Positions 38,743-51,789 of a stretch of 64,000 nt of DNA are shown here, piece by piece. Position 1 is the first letter of the stretch. Each line of letters opens with the position of its first letter. The stretch is from an uncultured Cocleimonas sp. (GTDB lineage: Bacteria > Pseudomonadota > Gammaproteobacteria > Thiotrichales > Thiotrichaceae): contig NZ_CANLZW010000001.1 of NCBI RefSeq assembly GCF_947495625.1, positions 186,001 to 250,000 on the forward strand, written 5' to 3'. The notes under the pieces are model-generated. The model did not search any database. It worked only from the letters and a program-made list of their open reading frames with translations, and was not told the origin of the DNA. Made by a program: the position numbers and the translations under genes.

Positions 38743-39153
38743 TTACTTAATTTGAAAGTTAAAAGTAACAATGTCTCGAGGCAGATTTTCAGTTTTATCT
38801 ATTAAAAATTTAAGTTGCCAAGCACCTGACATACTAAACTTTAAGCCATTGATTTTATGTGTCTTTTTATCAGAATCCCAAATTATTTTAGGTGAAGTCG
38901 GTAGACCATGATGATGTTCTGGCATTCCACCTTCAATAATGATGTCGGCATTAGGGATTATTACGTTTTTATCGTGAAGGTTTAAACTACATGACTGAAA
39001 GCCGCTTAAAGTGGGGGGGTGATCACATTGTAAATCAACTTTATAGTGGTTGTTTGTAGATACCTGAGACATTACCCAGATAGAGTTTTCACCCGCATTC
39101 AGTATGGCGTAAGAAACAATGAATATAGAAAATAATACAGATTTAATCATCAT
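38743..39153 (-). CDS. FixH/YtkA-like small exported protein
   Basis: The 136-residue protein has an N-terminal signal segment (about 4-20) and one beta-sandwich-like domain. It contains the His-rich motif GGMPEHHHGLPTSPK (about 82-96) and INGLKFSMSGAWQLKFLI (about 108-125), a pattern seen in FixH/YtkA-type proteins often found beside copper or cytochrome genes. The histidines and methionines could bind copper. It overlaps the upstream amine-oxidase-like gene by 11 bp. A copy of the dispersed repeat (39004-39023) is embedded in frame and encodes the HPPTLS part between two cysteines. Confidence 0.7.
   Translation of the reverse strand: MMIKSVLFSIFIVSYAILNAGENSIWVMSQVSTNNHYKVDLQCDHPPTLSGFQSCSLNLHDKNVIIPNADIIIEGGMPEHHHGLPTSPKIIWDSDKKTHKINGLKFSMSGAWQLKFLIDKTENLPRDIVTFNFQIK
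39004..39023 (+). repeat. Dispersed G-tract repeat, copy 8, inside the FixH-like gene
   Basis: The copy has core TTAAAGTGGGGGGGTGA on the plus strand, antisense to the host gene, where it encodes H-P-P-T-L-S. It is the second of two intragenic copies, and both host genes encode exported proteins. Confidence 0.85.
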
Positions 39154-40672
39154 TCTTTAACCTGCGACTTACACTTAACAAAATAATACTTAATAAAAAG
39201 AACAGTGAAATTAGCGATAATGATCCACCGCCAGAACCAGAACTAGTAGCTGCCTCTGTTACAGTCCAATTGAATTCAGTAGAACTATTTTGTTGACCAT
39301 CTGACACGGATATTTGTACAACATAAGTTCCTGTATTCGTTGGAGTACCAGTTATTTTACCCGTAGTAGCATCTATATTTAATCCAGGAGGTAAGTTAGT
39401 CCCTGAGTAATTTAAGCTATCGCCATCAGAATCATTAGCTTCTACATTGAGAGTAATAGATTTATTGATCTCACTGCTTTGACTGCCGATAGTTGTAATA
39501 GTAGGGGCTGAATTACTAACTTGTTCACTTAAAGTGTTTCTAGCCATCCAATCTCGAGGAATTATTTTGAGATGACTCCAGTGAGCATCCATATGCGGTG
39601 CATCTTCTGAGCGAGGCATATGATAAAAAGTGACTCCGGCCCAAACTACGATATCGTTATCAACAATATTTTCACCATTTACAAATTCATCTAAATTTTC
39701 GCCGCCACTGGTGTTGTGTGATGCAAAGCGTTCGTTATCCTTCTGGGTGGTAACAAAGAAGTCATTGTGAGTAAATGGTTCGCTTGTTGGACCGATGTCT
39801 TGATGGCCCATTTCACTAAGAATGACATCATAAGAAATATTATGACCATTCTCATTTTTAGCTGTTTTATCTTTTACACGCCAATGACGCATAGTGTCTG
39901 GGTTAACTTTGCGCGCTGCTTCTTTAGAAAAAGGAATAATGCTACGCTGTCGTTTACCATCAACAAGATCAAAATTAATTTCTTCTACAACATCATCTAG
40001 ATAGGTTTTATTTAGATCAAAGTCTAGTTTCCAATAAAAGTTATGTAAGTGAGCAATACCTACTCTGTCATCAGCTAATAACCAGCCAGTACTTTGGTCT
40101 GTTCCAAAACGTTGAAGTGCACCAGTAGCTCCCATCCAAGGTTCTATAGAGCCATTATCGAAGAATTTCCAGGTGGGAATATAATAGTAAGCACCGACTG
40201 GAGATACACTAAACAAACTTAGATAATAACCATTTGATGAATTAGTACCTGATTTAAATGAGATATCTTGTTTAGTCGTTTGTTTACAAAGAACATTTTT
40301 ACCGTTGAATGGCAGTAGGCTTCCGCTTGGGCATTCGTCAGCTTGGACTTCTAACATATTCAAGCCACCTATTCCGAGATCTGATAAATCATGAAAACGG
40401 GTGCCGTTATCATCATAAGGAACGTGTATTTGTGCTATTGCAGCTTGATTCAGTACCATTCTACGAGAGCCATTTTTTGGCGTAAAATAGATACTTTTGA
40501 AGATAATCCCTTCTCTGTCTTTATGTTCCCAACACATATCCCAGCGAGCACCATTGGGAAAGATTTCATTGACATAAAACTCATCACCGCAATCTTCGGC
40601 AGCGTGAGCGTTACTAAAACCAAGTAAAAAAATTGTTATTAGTAAAACTATTTTTGTTATTAATTTATTCAA
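39143..40672 (-). CDS. Copper-amine-oxidase-like catalytic domain protein, surface-anchored
   Basis: The 509-residue protein has a signal peptide (about 6-24) and a domain (about 27-385) that aligns with the C-terminal catalytic domain of copper amine oxidases. Visible are a catalytic-base region (HDLSDLGIGG), the cofactor strand (VSPVGAYYYIPTWKF, where true enzymes have V-G-N-Y-D-Y), the HLHNFYWKLDFDL copper HxH, and the third ligand YHMPRSEDAP, which fits the family signature. One Ig-like putative-sugar-binding repeat (about 392-478) and a GGGS-hydrophobic-basic GlyGly-CTERM-like tail follow. The N2/N3 domains are absent and are encoded by a separate gene. Confidence 0.78.
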   Translation of the reverse strand: MNKLITKIVLLITIFLLGFSNAHAAEDCGDEFYVNEIFPNGARWDMCWEHKDREGIIFKSIYFTPKNGSRRMVLNQAAIAQIHVPYDDNGTRFHDLSDLGIGGLNMLEVQADECPSGSLLPFNGKNVLCKQTTKQDISFKSGTNSSNGYYLSLFSVSPVGAYYYIPTWKFFDNGSIEPWMGATGALQRFGTDQSTGWLLADDRVGIAHLHNFYWKLDFDLNKTYLDDVVEEINFDLVDGKRQRSIIPFSKEAARKVNPDTMRHWRVKDKTAKNENGHNISYDVILSEMGHQDIGPTSEPFTHNDFFVTTQKDNERFASHNTSGGENLDEFVNGENIVDNDIVVWAGVTFYHMPRSEDAPHMDAHWSHLKIIPRDWMARNTLSEQVSNSAPTITTIGSQSSEINKSITLNVEANDSDGDSLNYSGTNLPPGLNIDATTGKITGTPTNTGTYVVQISVSDGQQNSSTEFNWTVTEAATSSGSGGGSLSLISLFFLLSIILLSVSRRLKNDD

Positions 40673-40686
40673 AATATTTGCTCTTA

Positions 40687-45054
<4,368 letters not shown>

Positions 45055-45067
45055 TATTATAAAGTCA

Positions 45068-46246
45068 TTACAACTTGTTTGTTGATGTCCAGTCACGTGG
45101 TAACAATATGAAATTGCTCCATTGAACAGCAGCAGGAGAAAAATCTTCATCTCTTGGCAAAGTGTGATGAACTAAGCGGTACCAAACAACAATATCTTTA
45201 GCATTAGTATTTTGTGAATTCACAAACTCTGAAACATTACTACCACAGCTATTAGTTGGATTATTTACCGCAAATCTTTCACAAGCGTTATAAGTAGTTA
45301 TGTAAACATCATTTTTTAACCACGGATAAGAGCTGTTTCCCTTACTTTGCTGGCCATAATTAAGCATTACCATTTCATAAGATATGGGTTGGTTGGCATT
45401 ATTAGTTTCACTTTGGTCTCTGATACGCCAGAATTTTTTATTAGCAGGTGTAAAAGAAGCAGCTAACTCAGATGATATGGTTTGTGTTTGCTTGGTTTTA
45501 GTTAAGCGATCAGTAGATGGAATACTTTTTATTTGCTCTACAACATCATTATCATTGCTAGAACCTATATCGAAATCAAGGCGCCAAAAGAAGTGATCAG
45601 TAAAGCTTGTTGAAATTTTATTTTCAGAGGTCACTGTCCAACCTGCTTTAGAATCTGAGGTTGTTTTGGTGAATTGACCCGTAATTCCGACGCCTGTTTC
45701 AATAGTCCCATTTTCCAGAAATGACCAGCGCAGAATAAACTCTCTGGAATTGATACTTGATGCACTTAGAATTTCTAATTTGCTGCCTTGACGACGTACT
45801 TCATCTCGATATCGATAAATATAACCATTAGCGCGAGTAACTTCACATAACACGTTTCTTCCAGCTTCTTCGTGCAGTTGACCACCTTCACACATGGAAG
45901 GGCTAAGGGTCTGCAATCTATTTCCACCTAATCCAAAATCAGTAACAAGAAATTGGTCTGCAGAGCCGTCATCATATTCTGTTTGAATTTGAGAGAGGCT
46001 TACTTCACCTAATACTTTCTTTCTCGTTGCACCTACAGCTTTATAGTGAATATCACTTAAAACCACACCTTCTTCATCTCTTACTTCCCAACAAAGATCC
46101 CAGGCAGCACCGGAAGAAAATGTTTTTGAAATAGTATTACCTGCAGCACAAGAGCTGGTATTAGGTCTTGCAAAAGAAGCACTAGAGATTAACAGTGATG
46201 TCAAAATTAAAAGAGTTAAACCTGCTTTGATTATATTTTTATTCAT
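45068..46246 (-). CDS. Catalytically degenerate copper-amine-oxidase-like protein
   Basis: The 392-residue exported protein (signal about 8-26) aligns over its whole length with the oxidase domain of its two neighbours: WDLCWEVRDEEGVVLSDIHY, YDDGSADQFLVTDFGLGG, NVLCEVTRANGY and VVWYRLVHHTLPRDED. Every catalytic residue is changed. The base Asp is Leu (FLVTDFG), the cofactor Tyr is Arg (NSREFILRW), the copper HxH is Phe-x-Asp (FTDHFFWRLDF), and the third copper His is Thr. It has no Ig repeats and no sorting tail. It should be a non-enzymatic partner or scaffold. Confidence 0.78.
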   Translation of the reverse strand: MNKNIIKAGLTLLILTSLLISSASFARPNTSSCAAGNTISKTFSSGAAWDLCWEVRDEEGVVLSDIHYKAVGATRKKVLGEVSLSQIQTEYDDGSADQFLVTDFGLGGNRLQTLSPSMCEGGQLHEEAGRNVLCEVTRANGYIYRYRDEVRRQGSKLEILSASSINSREFILRWSFLENGTIETGVGITGQFTKTTSDSKAGWTVTSENKISTSFTDHFFWRLDFDIGSSNDNDVVEQIKSIPSTDRLTKTKQTQTISSELAASFTPANKKFWRIRDQSETNNANQPISYEMVMLNYGQQSKGNSSYPWLKNDVYITTYNACERFAVNNPTNSCGSNVSEFVNSQNTNAKDIVVWYRLVHHTLPRDEDFSPAAVQWSNFILLPRDWTSTNKL

Positions 46247-46248
46247 GC

Positions 46249-46941
46249 TTAAAAACCGATTCTCTGAGTTACAACACCCGCGGATAAATTAACAATAGGA
46301 GAAATTTCAAATACAATATTTTCATCGGTATAAAGCATCAGCTGCGCGCAGCGATGGATACCACATTGTTTGCTCGCTTCGTTGACTCTATTAGGCAAAC
46401 TATCTGCTGTGAATGTAAATGCTTTGATATTTAATTCAGATGTATCATTCAGTGTGCGTGATGTGATTCGGTTGTATTCGTGCTCAAGAATCTTACGTTC
46501 ATCTTCATCTTCAAATACAATTTCTTTTGCTCGTTTGAGTTCATTAACCGTCAAAGGAAGCTGAACTCCTTGTTTGGTAACAGAGCTGATAATTTCTGAA
46601 GTATTTAGATCAACTAAGGTTTCTTGTAGTTCATCCGTTGCATAATTATAAATATAGACATCGGCACGACGTTGTCCCTTAGGAGCACCTTTTTCTTCAT
46701 TGCGCTCAATCAATAAAACTTCCTGATTATCATTTGTTCCTATGCCTGTTGCTATACCATTTTCAGATTTAGCAGCGAGCGTCTGAGGAGTGACTAAATT
46801 ACCGACTCGAGAAATTTCATCAATGGTTAAAGGATCATTACTATGAGCGTAGACATTGCTTATGCTAATAAGGCTTAAGCTAAGAGCACTTATAATTATT
46901 GATGCATACATTTTTGTGTTTGTTGGTCTAGAAAAAATCAT
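46249..46941 (-). CDS. Stand-alone copper amine oxidase N2/N3-like protein
   Basis: About 230 residues with a signal peptide (about 10-32, ending SISNVYA). The mature part starts HSNDPLTIDEISRVGNLV, like the HPLxPLTxxEI opening of amine oxidase domain N2, then EVLLIERNEEKG, QRRADVYIYNYATDELQETLVDL (in parts), and an N3-like half beginning LPLTVNELKRAKEIVFEDEDERKI (in parts). No catalytic domain follows. It ends 2 bp before the degenerate oxidase gene and is first in the cluster, so it may assemble with the separate catalytic subunits. The ATG at 46941 is preferred over TTG at 46947. Confidence 0.72.
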   Translation of the reverse strand: MIFSRPTNTKMYASIIISALSLSLISISNVYAHSNDPLTIDEISRVGNLVTPQTLAAKSENGIATGIGTNDNQEVLLIERNEEKGAPKGQRRADVYIYNYATDELQETLVDLNTSEIISSVTKQGVQLPLTVNELKRAKEIVFEDEDERKILEHEYNRITSRTLNDTSELNIKAFTFTADSLPNRVNEASKQCGIHRCAQLMLYTDENIVFEISPIVNLSAGVVTQRIGF

Positions 46942-47197
46942 TATCAACTCACTAAAATAAATTTTTATTATATCTGGTCAAGTATAAACCAGATTCGGCG
47001 CATTAAAATGATAATAGTCAAACAGTTACTGCCATCTATCAGATAATTACTGTAAATATCGTTGTTAAATGTAGGTTAACTAATCATCAAAAGCTTTCAA
47101 AGGGTTATCAGGTTTAGGCACATTTCTTTACAAGCAACGAAACACACCATAAACTCTCCATAATTTCAAAATGCCCCCCCAAATTTGGTGATTAGCT

Positions 47198-47878
47198 ATG
47201 GTTACAAAAAACTATATGTCTGGCCTGTTCGGTAGATCTCCTATAACTCCTTTGCAAGAACACATGTACCGTGTGTATCGCTGTGTAAGACATTTAACAC
47301 CACTTATAGAAGGTATGGTGGAGTCAGACGAGAAAAAGGTTCTAAAAGCTCATAATTCTATTGCTAAAGGCGAGCATGACGCAGACAAAATGAAGCATGA
47401 ATTACGTACGCATCTACCTAAAGGTTTATTCATGCCAGTAGATAGGCGTGATGTTCTTGATGTATTACTACGCCAGGACATGATAGCGAATCAGGCAAAA
47501 GACATTTCTGCTTTGATTGTTGGACGAAAAATGCAATTACCTGCAGAAATGAATGAACCATTCCAGCTATTTACTAATCGCTGTGTTGATTCGGTAAAAC
47601 AGGCATTACAAACCATCAATGAGCTAGATGAATTAGTAGAAACAGGTTTTAGAGGTCTGGAAGTTGATCGTGTTGAAGCGATGCTTTCTGAATTGGGAGC
47701 AATTGAAAGTGAAACGGATACGATGCAGGATGAATTAAGGGCAACGTTGTTTAAATTAGAAAAAGACCTTGGTCCAGTAGATGTAATTTTCACCTACAGA
47801 TTGATAGATTGGGTTGGAAATGTAGCTGACAATGCCGAGCGTGTTGGTAGTCGTTTATCTTTGATGCTAGCACGATAG
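47198..47878 (+). CDS. PhoU-like DUF47 protein
   Basis: Helical protein of 226 residues in the TIGR00153/DUF47 family: SGLFGRSPITPLQEHMYRV at the start, then PHUO-like helices with ALIVGRKMQLP and the C-terminal RLIDWVGNVADNAERVGSRL. Members modulate Pit-type phosphate carriers and bind metal ions. It starts 11 bp upstream of the Pit gene, so the two form an operon. GGTGA lies 9 nt before the ATG. A C7 run upstream (47173-47179) is not part of the dispersed repeat family. Confidence 0.87.
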   Translation: MVTKNYMSGLFGRSPITPLQEHMYRVYRCVRHLTPLIEGMVESDEKKVLKAHNSIAKGEHDADKMKHELRTHLPKGLFMPVDRRDVLDVLLRQDMIANQAKDISALIVGRKMQLPAEMNEPFQLFTNRCVDSVKQALQTINELDELVETGFRGLEVDRVEAMLSELGAIESETDTMQDELRATLFKLEKDLGPVDVIFTYRLIDWVGNVADNAERVGSRLSLMLAR

Positions 47879-47889
47879 GTATATAAATC

Positions 47890-49152
47890 ATGGAATTTTT
47901 AACTGATACAACGTTTATCTATATCACTCTTGCGGCCGTTTTTGGAATTTTCATGGCATGGGGTATTGGCGCAAATGATGTTGCAAATGCAATGGCGACG
48001 TCGGTAGGCTCAAAAGCTATCACCATTAAACAAGCGATTATAATTGCAGCAATATTTGAGTTTTTAGGTGCCTACCTAGCTGGAGGGCAAGTTACTAAAA
48101 CCATCAGAAAAGGTATCGTTGATCTCAATGCTTTTGATGGTAATCCGGATTTATTGATCTGGGGTATGCTCGCATCGTTATTAGCAGCAGGTACTTGGCT
48201 GTTAATTGCATCGATGAAGGGTTGGCCGGTTTCTACCACGCATAGTATTGTGGGTGCAGTTATTGGATTTGCTGCAGTCGGCGTAAGTGCTGACGCGGTT
48301 AGTTGGGGCAAAGTTGGTACTATCGTAATGAGTTGGGTGGTTTCACCGGTACTTGCCGGTGGTATAGCGTTTGCGGTGTTCAAAAGTATCCAAAACCTGG
48401 TTATTAATACCAACAACCCTTTAGAAAACGCAAAAAAATACGGGCCATTTTATTTATTTATGGTCGGTTTCATTATTGCCTTGGTGACAATCAAGAAGGG
48501 TTTAAAGCACATAGGCCTAGATGTTAATGGCGGCATGGAATTTGTTTACGCGATTATCCTAGGTTTGTTAGTAGCGCTACTAGGTGTGTATTTAATCAAA
48601 AAAGTAAAATTTGATGAAAAAGCTGAAAAACGCTTTCACTTTGCCAATGTTGAAAAAATATTTGCTGTATTAATGGTGTTTACCGCTGCGGCTATGGCTT
48701 TTGCTCATGGCTCAAATGACGTGGCAAATGCGGTTGGACCTATGGCGGCTGTTATTAGTGTTGCTCAATCTGGCGAGTTAGCTTCAAAATCTGAGTTGCC
48801 AAGCTGGGTACTGCTAGTAGGTGCTATTGGTATTGTTATAGGACTTGCTACCTTGGGTTACAAGGTAATGGCGACAGTAGGTAAAAATATTACCGAACTA
48901 ACACCCACTCGTGGTTTTTCTGCAGAAATTGGAGCGGCTTCGACAGTAGTATTAGCCTCTTATACCGGACTACCAATTTCAACTACGCAAACTTTAGTGG
49001 GTGCGATTTTAGGTGTTGGTCTTGCTAGAGGTATTGCTGCAATAGACTTACGCGTTGTGGGTAATATATTTATGTCTTGGGTAATTACCTTACCAGCTGG
49101 TGCAATTCTCTCAATATTGTTCTTTTACATGCTCAAAGGAATATTTGGTTAG
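47890..49152 (+). CDS. PiT-family inorganic phosphate transporter
   Basis: Low-affinity phosphate carrier of the inner membrane, 420 residues. Both inverted-repeat signatures of the family are present: GANDVANAMATSVGSKAIT near 27-45 and HGSNDVANAVGPMAAV near 273-288. The two STTHS/STTQT helices are also visible (WPVSTTHSIVGA, LPISTTQTLVGA). It is co-transcribed with the DUF47 partner. A dispersed repeat lies 22 nt after its stop codon in sense orientation. Confidence 0.93.
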   Translation: MEFLTDTTFIYITLAAVFGIFMAWGIGANDVANAMATSVGSKAITIKQAIIIAAIFEFLGAYLAGGQVTKTIRKGIVDLNAFDGNPDLLIWGMLASLLAAGTWLLIASMKGWPVSTTHSIVGAVIGFAAVGVSADAVSWGKVGTIVMSWVVSPVLAGGIAFAVFKSIQNLVINTNNPLENAKKYGPFYLFMVGFIIALVTIKKGLKHIGLDVNGGMEFVYAIILGLLVALLGVYLIKKVKFDEKAEKRFHFANVEKIFAVLMVFTAAAMAFAHGSNDVANAVGPMAAVISVAQSGELASKSELPSWVLLVGAIGIVIGLATLGYKVMATVGKNITELTPTRGFSAEIGAASTVVLASYTGLPISTTQTLVGAILGVGLARGIAAIDLRVVGNIFMSWVITLPAGAILSILFFYMLKGIFG

Positions 49153-49174
49153 AGTAGGTAAATACACAAAAAGT

Positions 49175-49195
49175 GGCTATAAGTGGGGGGGTGTC
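49175..49195 (+). repeat. Dispersed G-tract repeat, copy 9
   Basis: The copy has core ATAAGTGGGGGGGTGTC, the seven-G subtype, sense to the phosphate transporter and 22 nt after its stop codon. The remaining part of the 659-bp gap to 49811 is AT-rich and shows no convincing gene. Confidence 0.88.
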
Positions 49196-49553
49196 TAAAT
49201 TATTTAATGTTTTTAGACATCTTTCTTCCGCAACTAATTGATTCTAATTTATATCAAATGGAACGTTTTTAATTCCAAAGAATTGAAAATATAGAAGCTA
49301 ATGATTAGTTTTCAATTTACGGGCGCGTGAATATCAGCTAATATTATCTTGGCTTCAATAATTTAATTGTTTGTAGCTCGGTCTTTTTTAAGACTTTGGG
49401 GAATGTGTTCGACAACTTTTTTTAGACCAATTAATGGTTTATTCAATATCTAAGATATTTATATATACAGAACACTAAATTACGCATTGCAGTTCAAATT
49501 CGATTAATAAAATATAAGTAATAAGCAACGCGAATTTAAGGGCAGAAGTTAAA

Positions 49554-49569
49554 GGGCACAGAATCTGCT
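49554..49569 (+). promoter_or_regulatory. Candidate sigma-54 promoter of the prkA operon
   Basis: GGGCACAGAATCTGCT contains the invariant GG-N10-GC spacing of sigma-54 promoters and matches GGCAC and TGC of the consensus. It lies 243 bp before the PrkA start. In E. coli the orthologous yeaGH operon is nitrogen-controlled through sigma-54, which supports the reading. The site is weak and unproven. Confidence 0.35.
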
Positions 49570-49811
49570 CTGTCGAACTAAATAAAAATACACGAGTCTT
49601 ATAGATTAGATGAGTGATATTTTTCTCATTCTTTCTAAGCTACAAAGTTACGTATTTTTTGTGAATTTCAAGGCAAGATGCGGTTATAACTTTTAAAAGC
49701 ATATTGCTGTTTAAGATTCAAAAAATAGAAAACGTTCGCAAAAAATAAGTACCAGAAGCAGTTTAGATTATTGTTGAATAAAGCAATTATCAAAATAACC
49801 TGGGGTACATT

Positions 49812-51734
49812 ATGAGCATCTTTGACAGTTATCAGTCACGTTACGAGTCATTTCTCGAGGAGGAATACTCACTTCAAGAATACCTTAACCTGTGTAAGGA
49901 GGATCCCTCTGTTTACGCATCTGCAGCTGAAAGAATGCTCAAGGCAATCGGTGAGCCGGAGCTCATAGACACTGCCAATGACGAACGCCTCAGTCGTTTA
50001 TTTTCCAATAAAGTTATAAAACGCTACCCTGCATTTTCAGAATTTTTTGGAATGGAAGATGCAATAGAGCAAATCGTTTCTTTCCTACGTCACGCTTCTC
50101 AAGGCCTTGAGGAAAGTAAACAAGTCTTGTATCTATTAGGTCCTGTGGGTGGTGGTAAGTCCTCTTTAGCAGAGCGCTTAAAAGTTCTGATGGAGAAAAT
50201 GCCAATTTATTGTATAAAGGGTTCTCCTATTAATGAATCACCGCTTGGTTTATTTGATGCGGGAGAAGATGGAGCAATACTTAGAGAAGACTATGGTATT
50301 GATCAACGTTATTTAGGCAACATCATGTCTCCTTGGGCAGTGAAACGTTTAAACGAGTTCGGTGGCGATGTCACTCAATTCAAAGTAGTAAAGAGATTCC
50401 CATCTCAATTGAATCAAATAGCTATTTCGAAAACAGAACCCGGAGATGAGAACAACCAAGATATCTCTGCTTTAGTGGGTAAGGTTGATATAAGAAAGCT
50501 TGAAGATTTTTCACAAAATGATACAGACGCTTATAGTTATTCAGGCGGTTTGTGCATGGCGAACCAAGGTTTGCTTGAATTTGTCGAGATGTTTAAAGCG
50601 CCCATTAAAGTGCTTCATCCTTTACTTACTGCTACTCAGGAAAAGAATTATAACGGCACTGAAAACATAGGTGCGATTCCTTTTGACGGAATGATACTGG
50701 CCCACTCGAATGAATCTGAGTGGCAGTCCTTCAAGAATGACCGTAACAACGAAGCATTTATCGATCGTATTTCTATAGTGAAAGTACCGTACTGTTTAAG
50801 TGTCAATGAAGAGATTCAAATCTATAACAAATTATTAGAGGCTAGTTCACTCAATAAAGCACCGTGTGCCCCGGATACACTTAAAATGCTCGCCCAGCTT
50901 TCGATACTTTCTCGAATCAAAGAGCCTGAAAACTCAAATACCTTTTCTAAGATGAGCGTATACAACGGTGAAAATCTAAAAGACATCGATCCGAAAGCTA
51001 AAACGTATCAAGAGTATCGTGATGTTGCGGGTGTGGATGAGGGTATGAATGGTCTATCTACTCGTTTCGCATTCAAGATCCTTTCCCGTGTATTTAATTT
51101 TGATTCACAAGAAATAGCGGCTAACCCCGTGCATTTAATGTACATCCTGGAAAAACAAATAGAACGCGAGCAATTTCCGCAAGAAATACAAGATCGCTAT
51201 ATCGGCTTTATTAAAGAATATCTAAGTCCACGTTATGTAGATTTCATAGGAAAAGAAATTCAAACCGCATACCTGGAATCATATTCTGAATATGGTCAAA
51301 ACCTGTTTGATCGTTATGTAACTTACGCAGATTTCTGGATTCAGGATCAAGAATATCGTGACCCAGAAACAGGTCAGATTTTAGATCGTGCAGCACTTAA
51401 TAATGATCTGGAAAAAATTGAAAAGCCAGCGGGTATCAGTAATCCAAAAGACTTCAGAAATGAAGTGGTTAATTTTGTATTACGCGCCAAAGCACATAAT
51501 GATGGTCAAAACCCAGTTTGGACAAGTTATGAAAAGCTTCGTCATGTCATAGAAAAGAAGATGTTTTCTAGCACGGAAGATTTACTACCAGTGATTTCTT
51601 TCAGCACAAAAGCATCTAATGAAGAGCAACAGAAGCACGATAATTTTGTTTCTAGAATGGTGGAACGTGGCTATACCGAGAAGCAAGTGAGATTGCTTGC
51701 AGAATGGTATTTAAGAGTAAGAAAGTCACAATAA
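49812..51734 (+). CDS. yeaG: PrkA-type serine protein kinase (YeaG)
   Basis: The 640-residue cytoplasmic protein matches E. coli YeaG (644). An AAA-like N-terminal module with Walker A GPVGGGKSSLAERL (about 108-121) covers the first two thirds. The C-terminal PrkA domain includes DEGMNGLSTRFAFKILSRVF (in parts) and ends RMVERGYTEKQVRLLAEWYLRV. It acts with YeaH and SpoVR-like YcgB in starvation responses; target proteins are not known with certainty. It is the first gene of a three-gene operon. Confidence 0.95.
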   Translation: MSIFDSYQSRYESFLEEEYSLQEYLNLCKEDPSVYASAAERMLKAIGEPELIDTANDERLSRLFSNKVIKRYPAFSEFFGMEDAIEQIVSFLRHASQGLEESKQVLYLLGPVGGGKSSLAERLKVLMEKMPIYCIKGSPINESPLGLFDAGEDGAILREDYGIDQRYLGNIMSPWAVKRLNEFGGDVTQFKVVKRFPSQLNQIAISKTEPGDENNQDISALVGKVDIRKLEDFSQNDTDAYSYSGGLCMANQGLLEFVEMFKAPIKVLHPLLTATQEKNYNGTENIGAIPFDGMILAHSNESEWQSFKNDRNNEAFIDRISIVKVPYCLSVNEEIQIYNKLLEASSLNKAPCAPDTLKMLAQLSILSRIKEPENSNTFSKMSVYNGENLKDIDPKAKTYQEYRDVAGVDEGMNGLSTRFAFKILSRVFNFDSQEIAANPVHLMYILEKQIEREQFPQEIQDRYIGFIKEYLSPRYVDFIGKEIQTAYLESYSEYGQNLFDRYVTYADFWIQDQEYRDPETGQILDRAALNNDLEKIEKPAGISNPKDFRNEVVNFVLRAKAHNDGQNPVWTSYEKLRHVIEKKMFSSTEDLLPVISFSTKASNEEQQKHDNFVSRMVERGYTEKQVRLLAEWYLRVRKSQ

Positions 51735-51789
51735 TTATCACAGATTCTTACGAAGACTATGGAAGTTAAAGGAAACTAACGGAGACAAA

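Noticed and set aside
45055-45150. Longer N terminus for the giant oxidase gene
   Set aside because: It would overlap the upstream gene by 83 bp and put extra residues before a good signal peptide that starts at 45054.
47173-47179. C7 run just upstream of the DUF47 gene
   Set aside because: It resembles the dispersed repeat only in the homopolymer; the AAAAGT and TGAC flanks are missing, so it was not counted as a copy.
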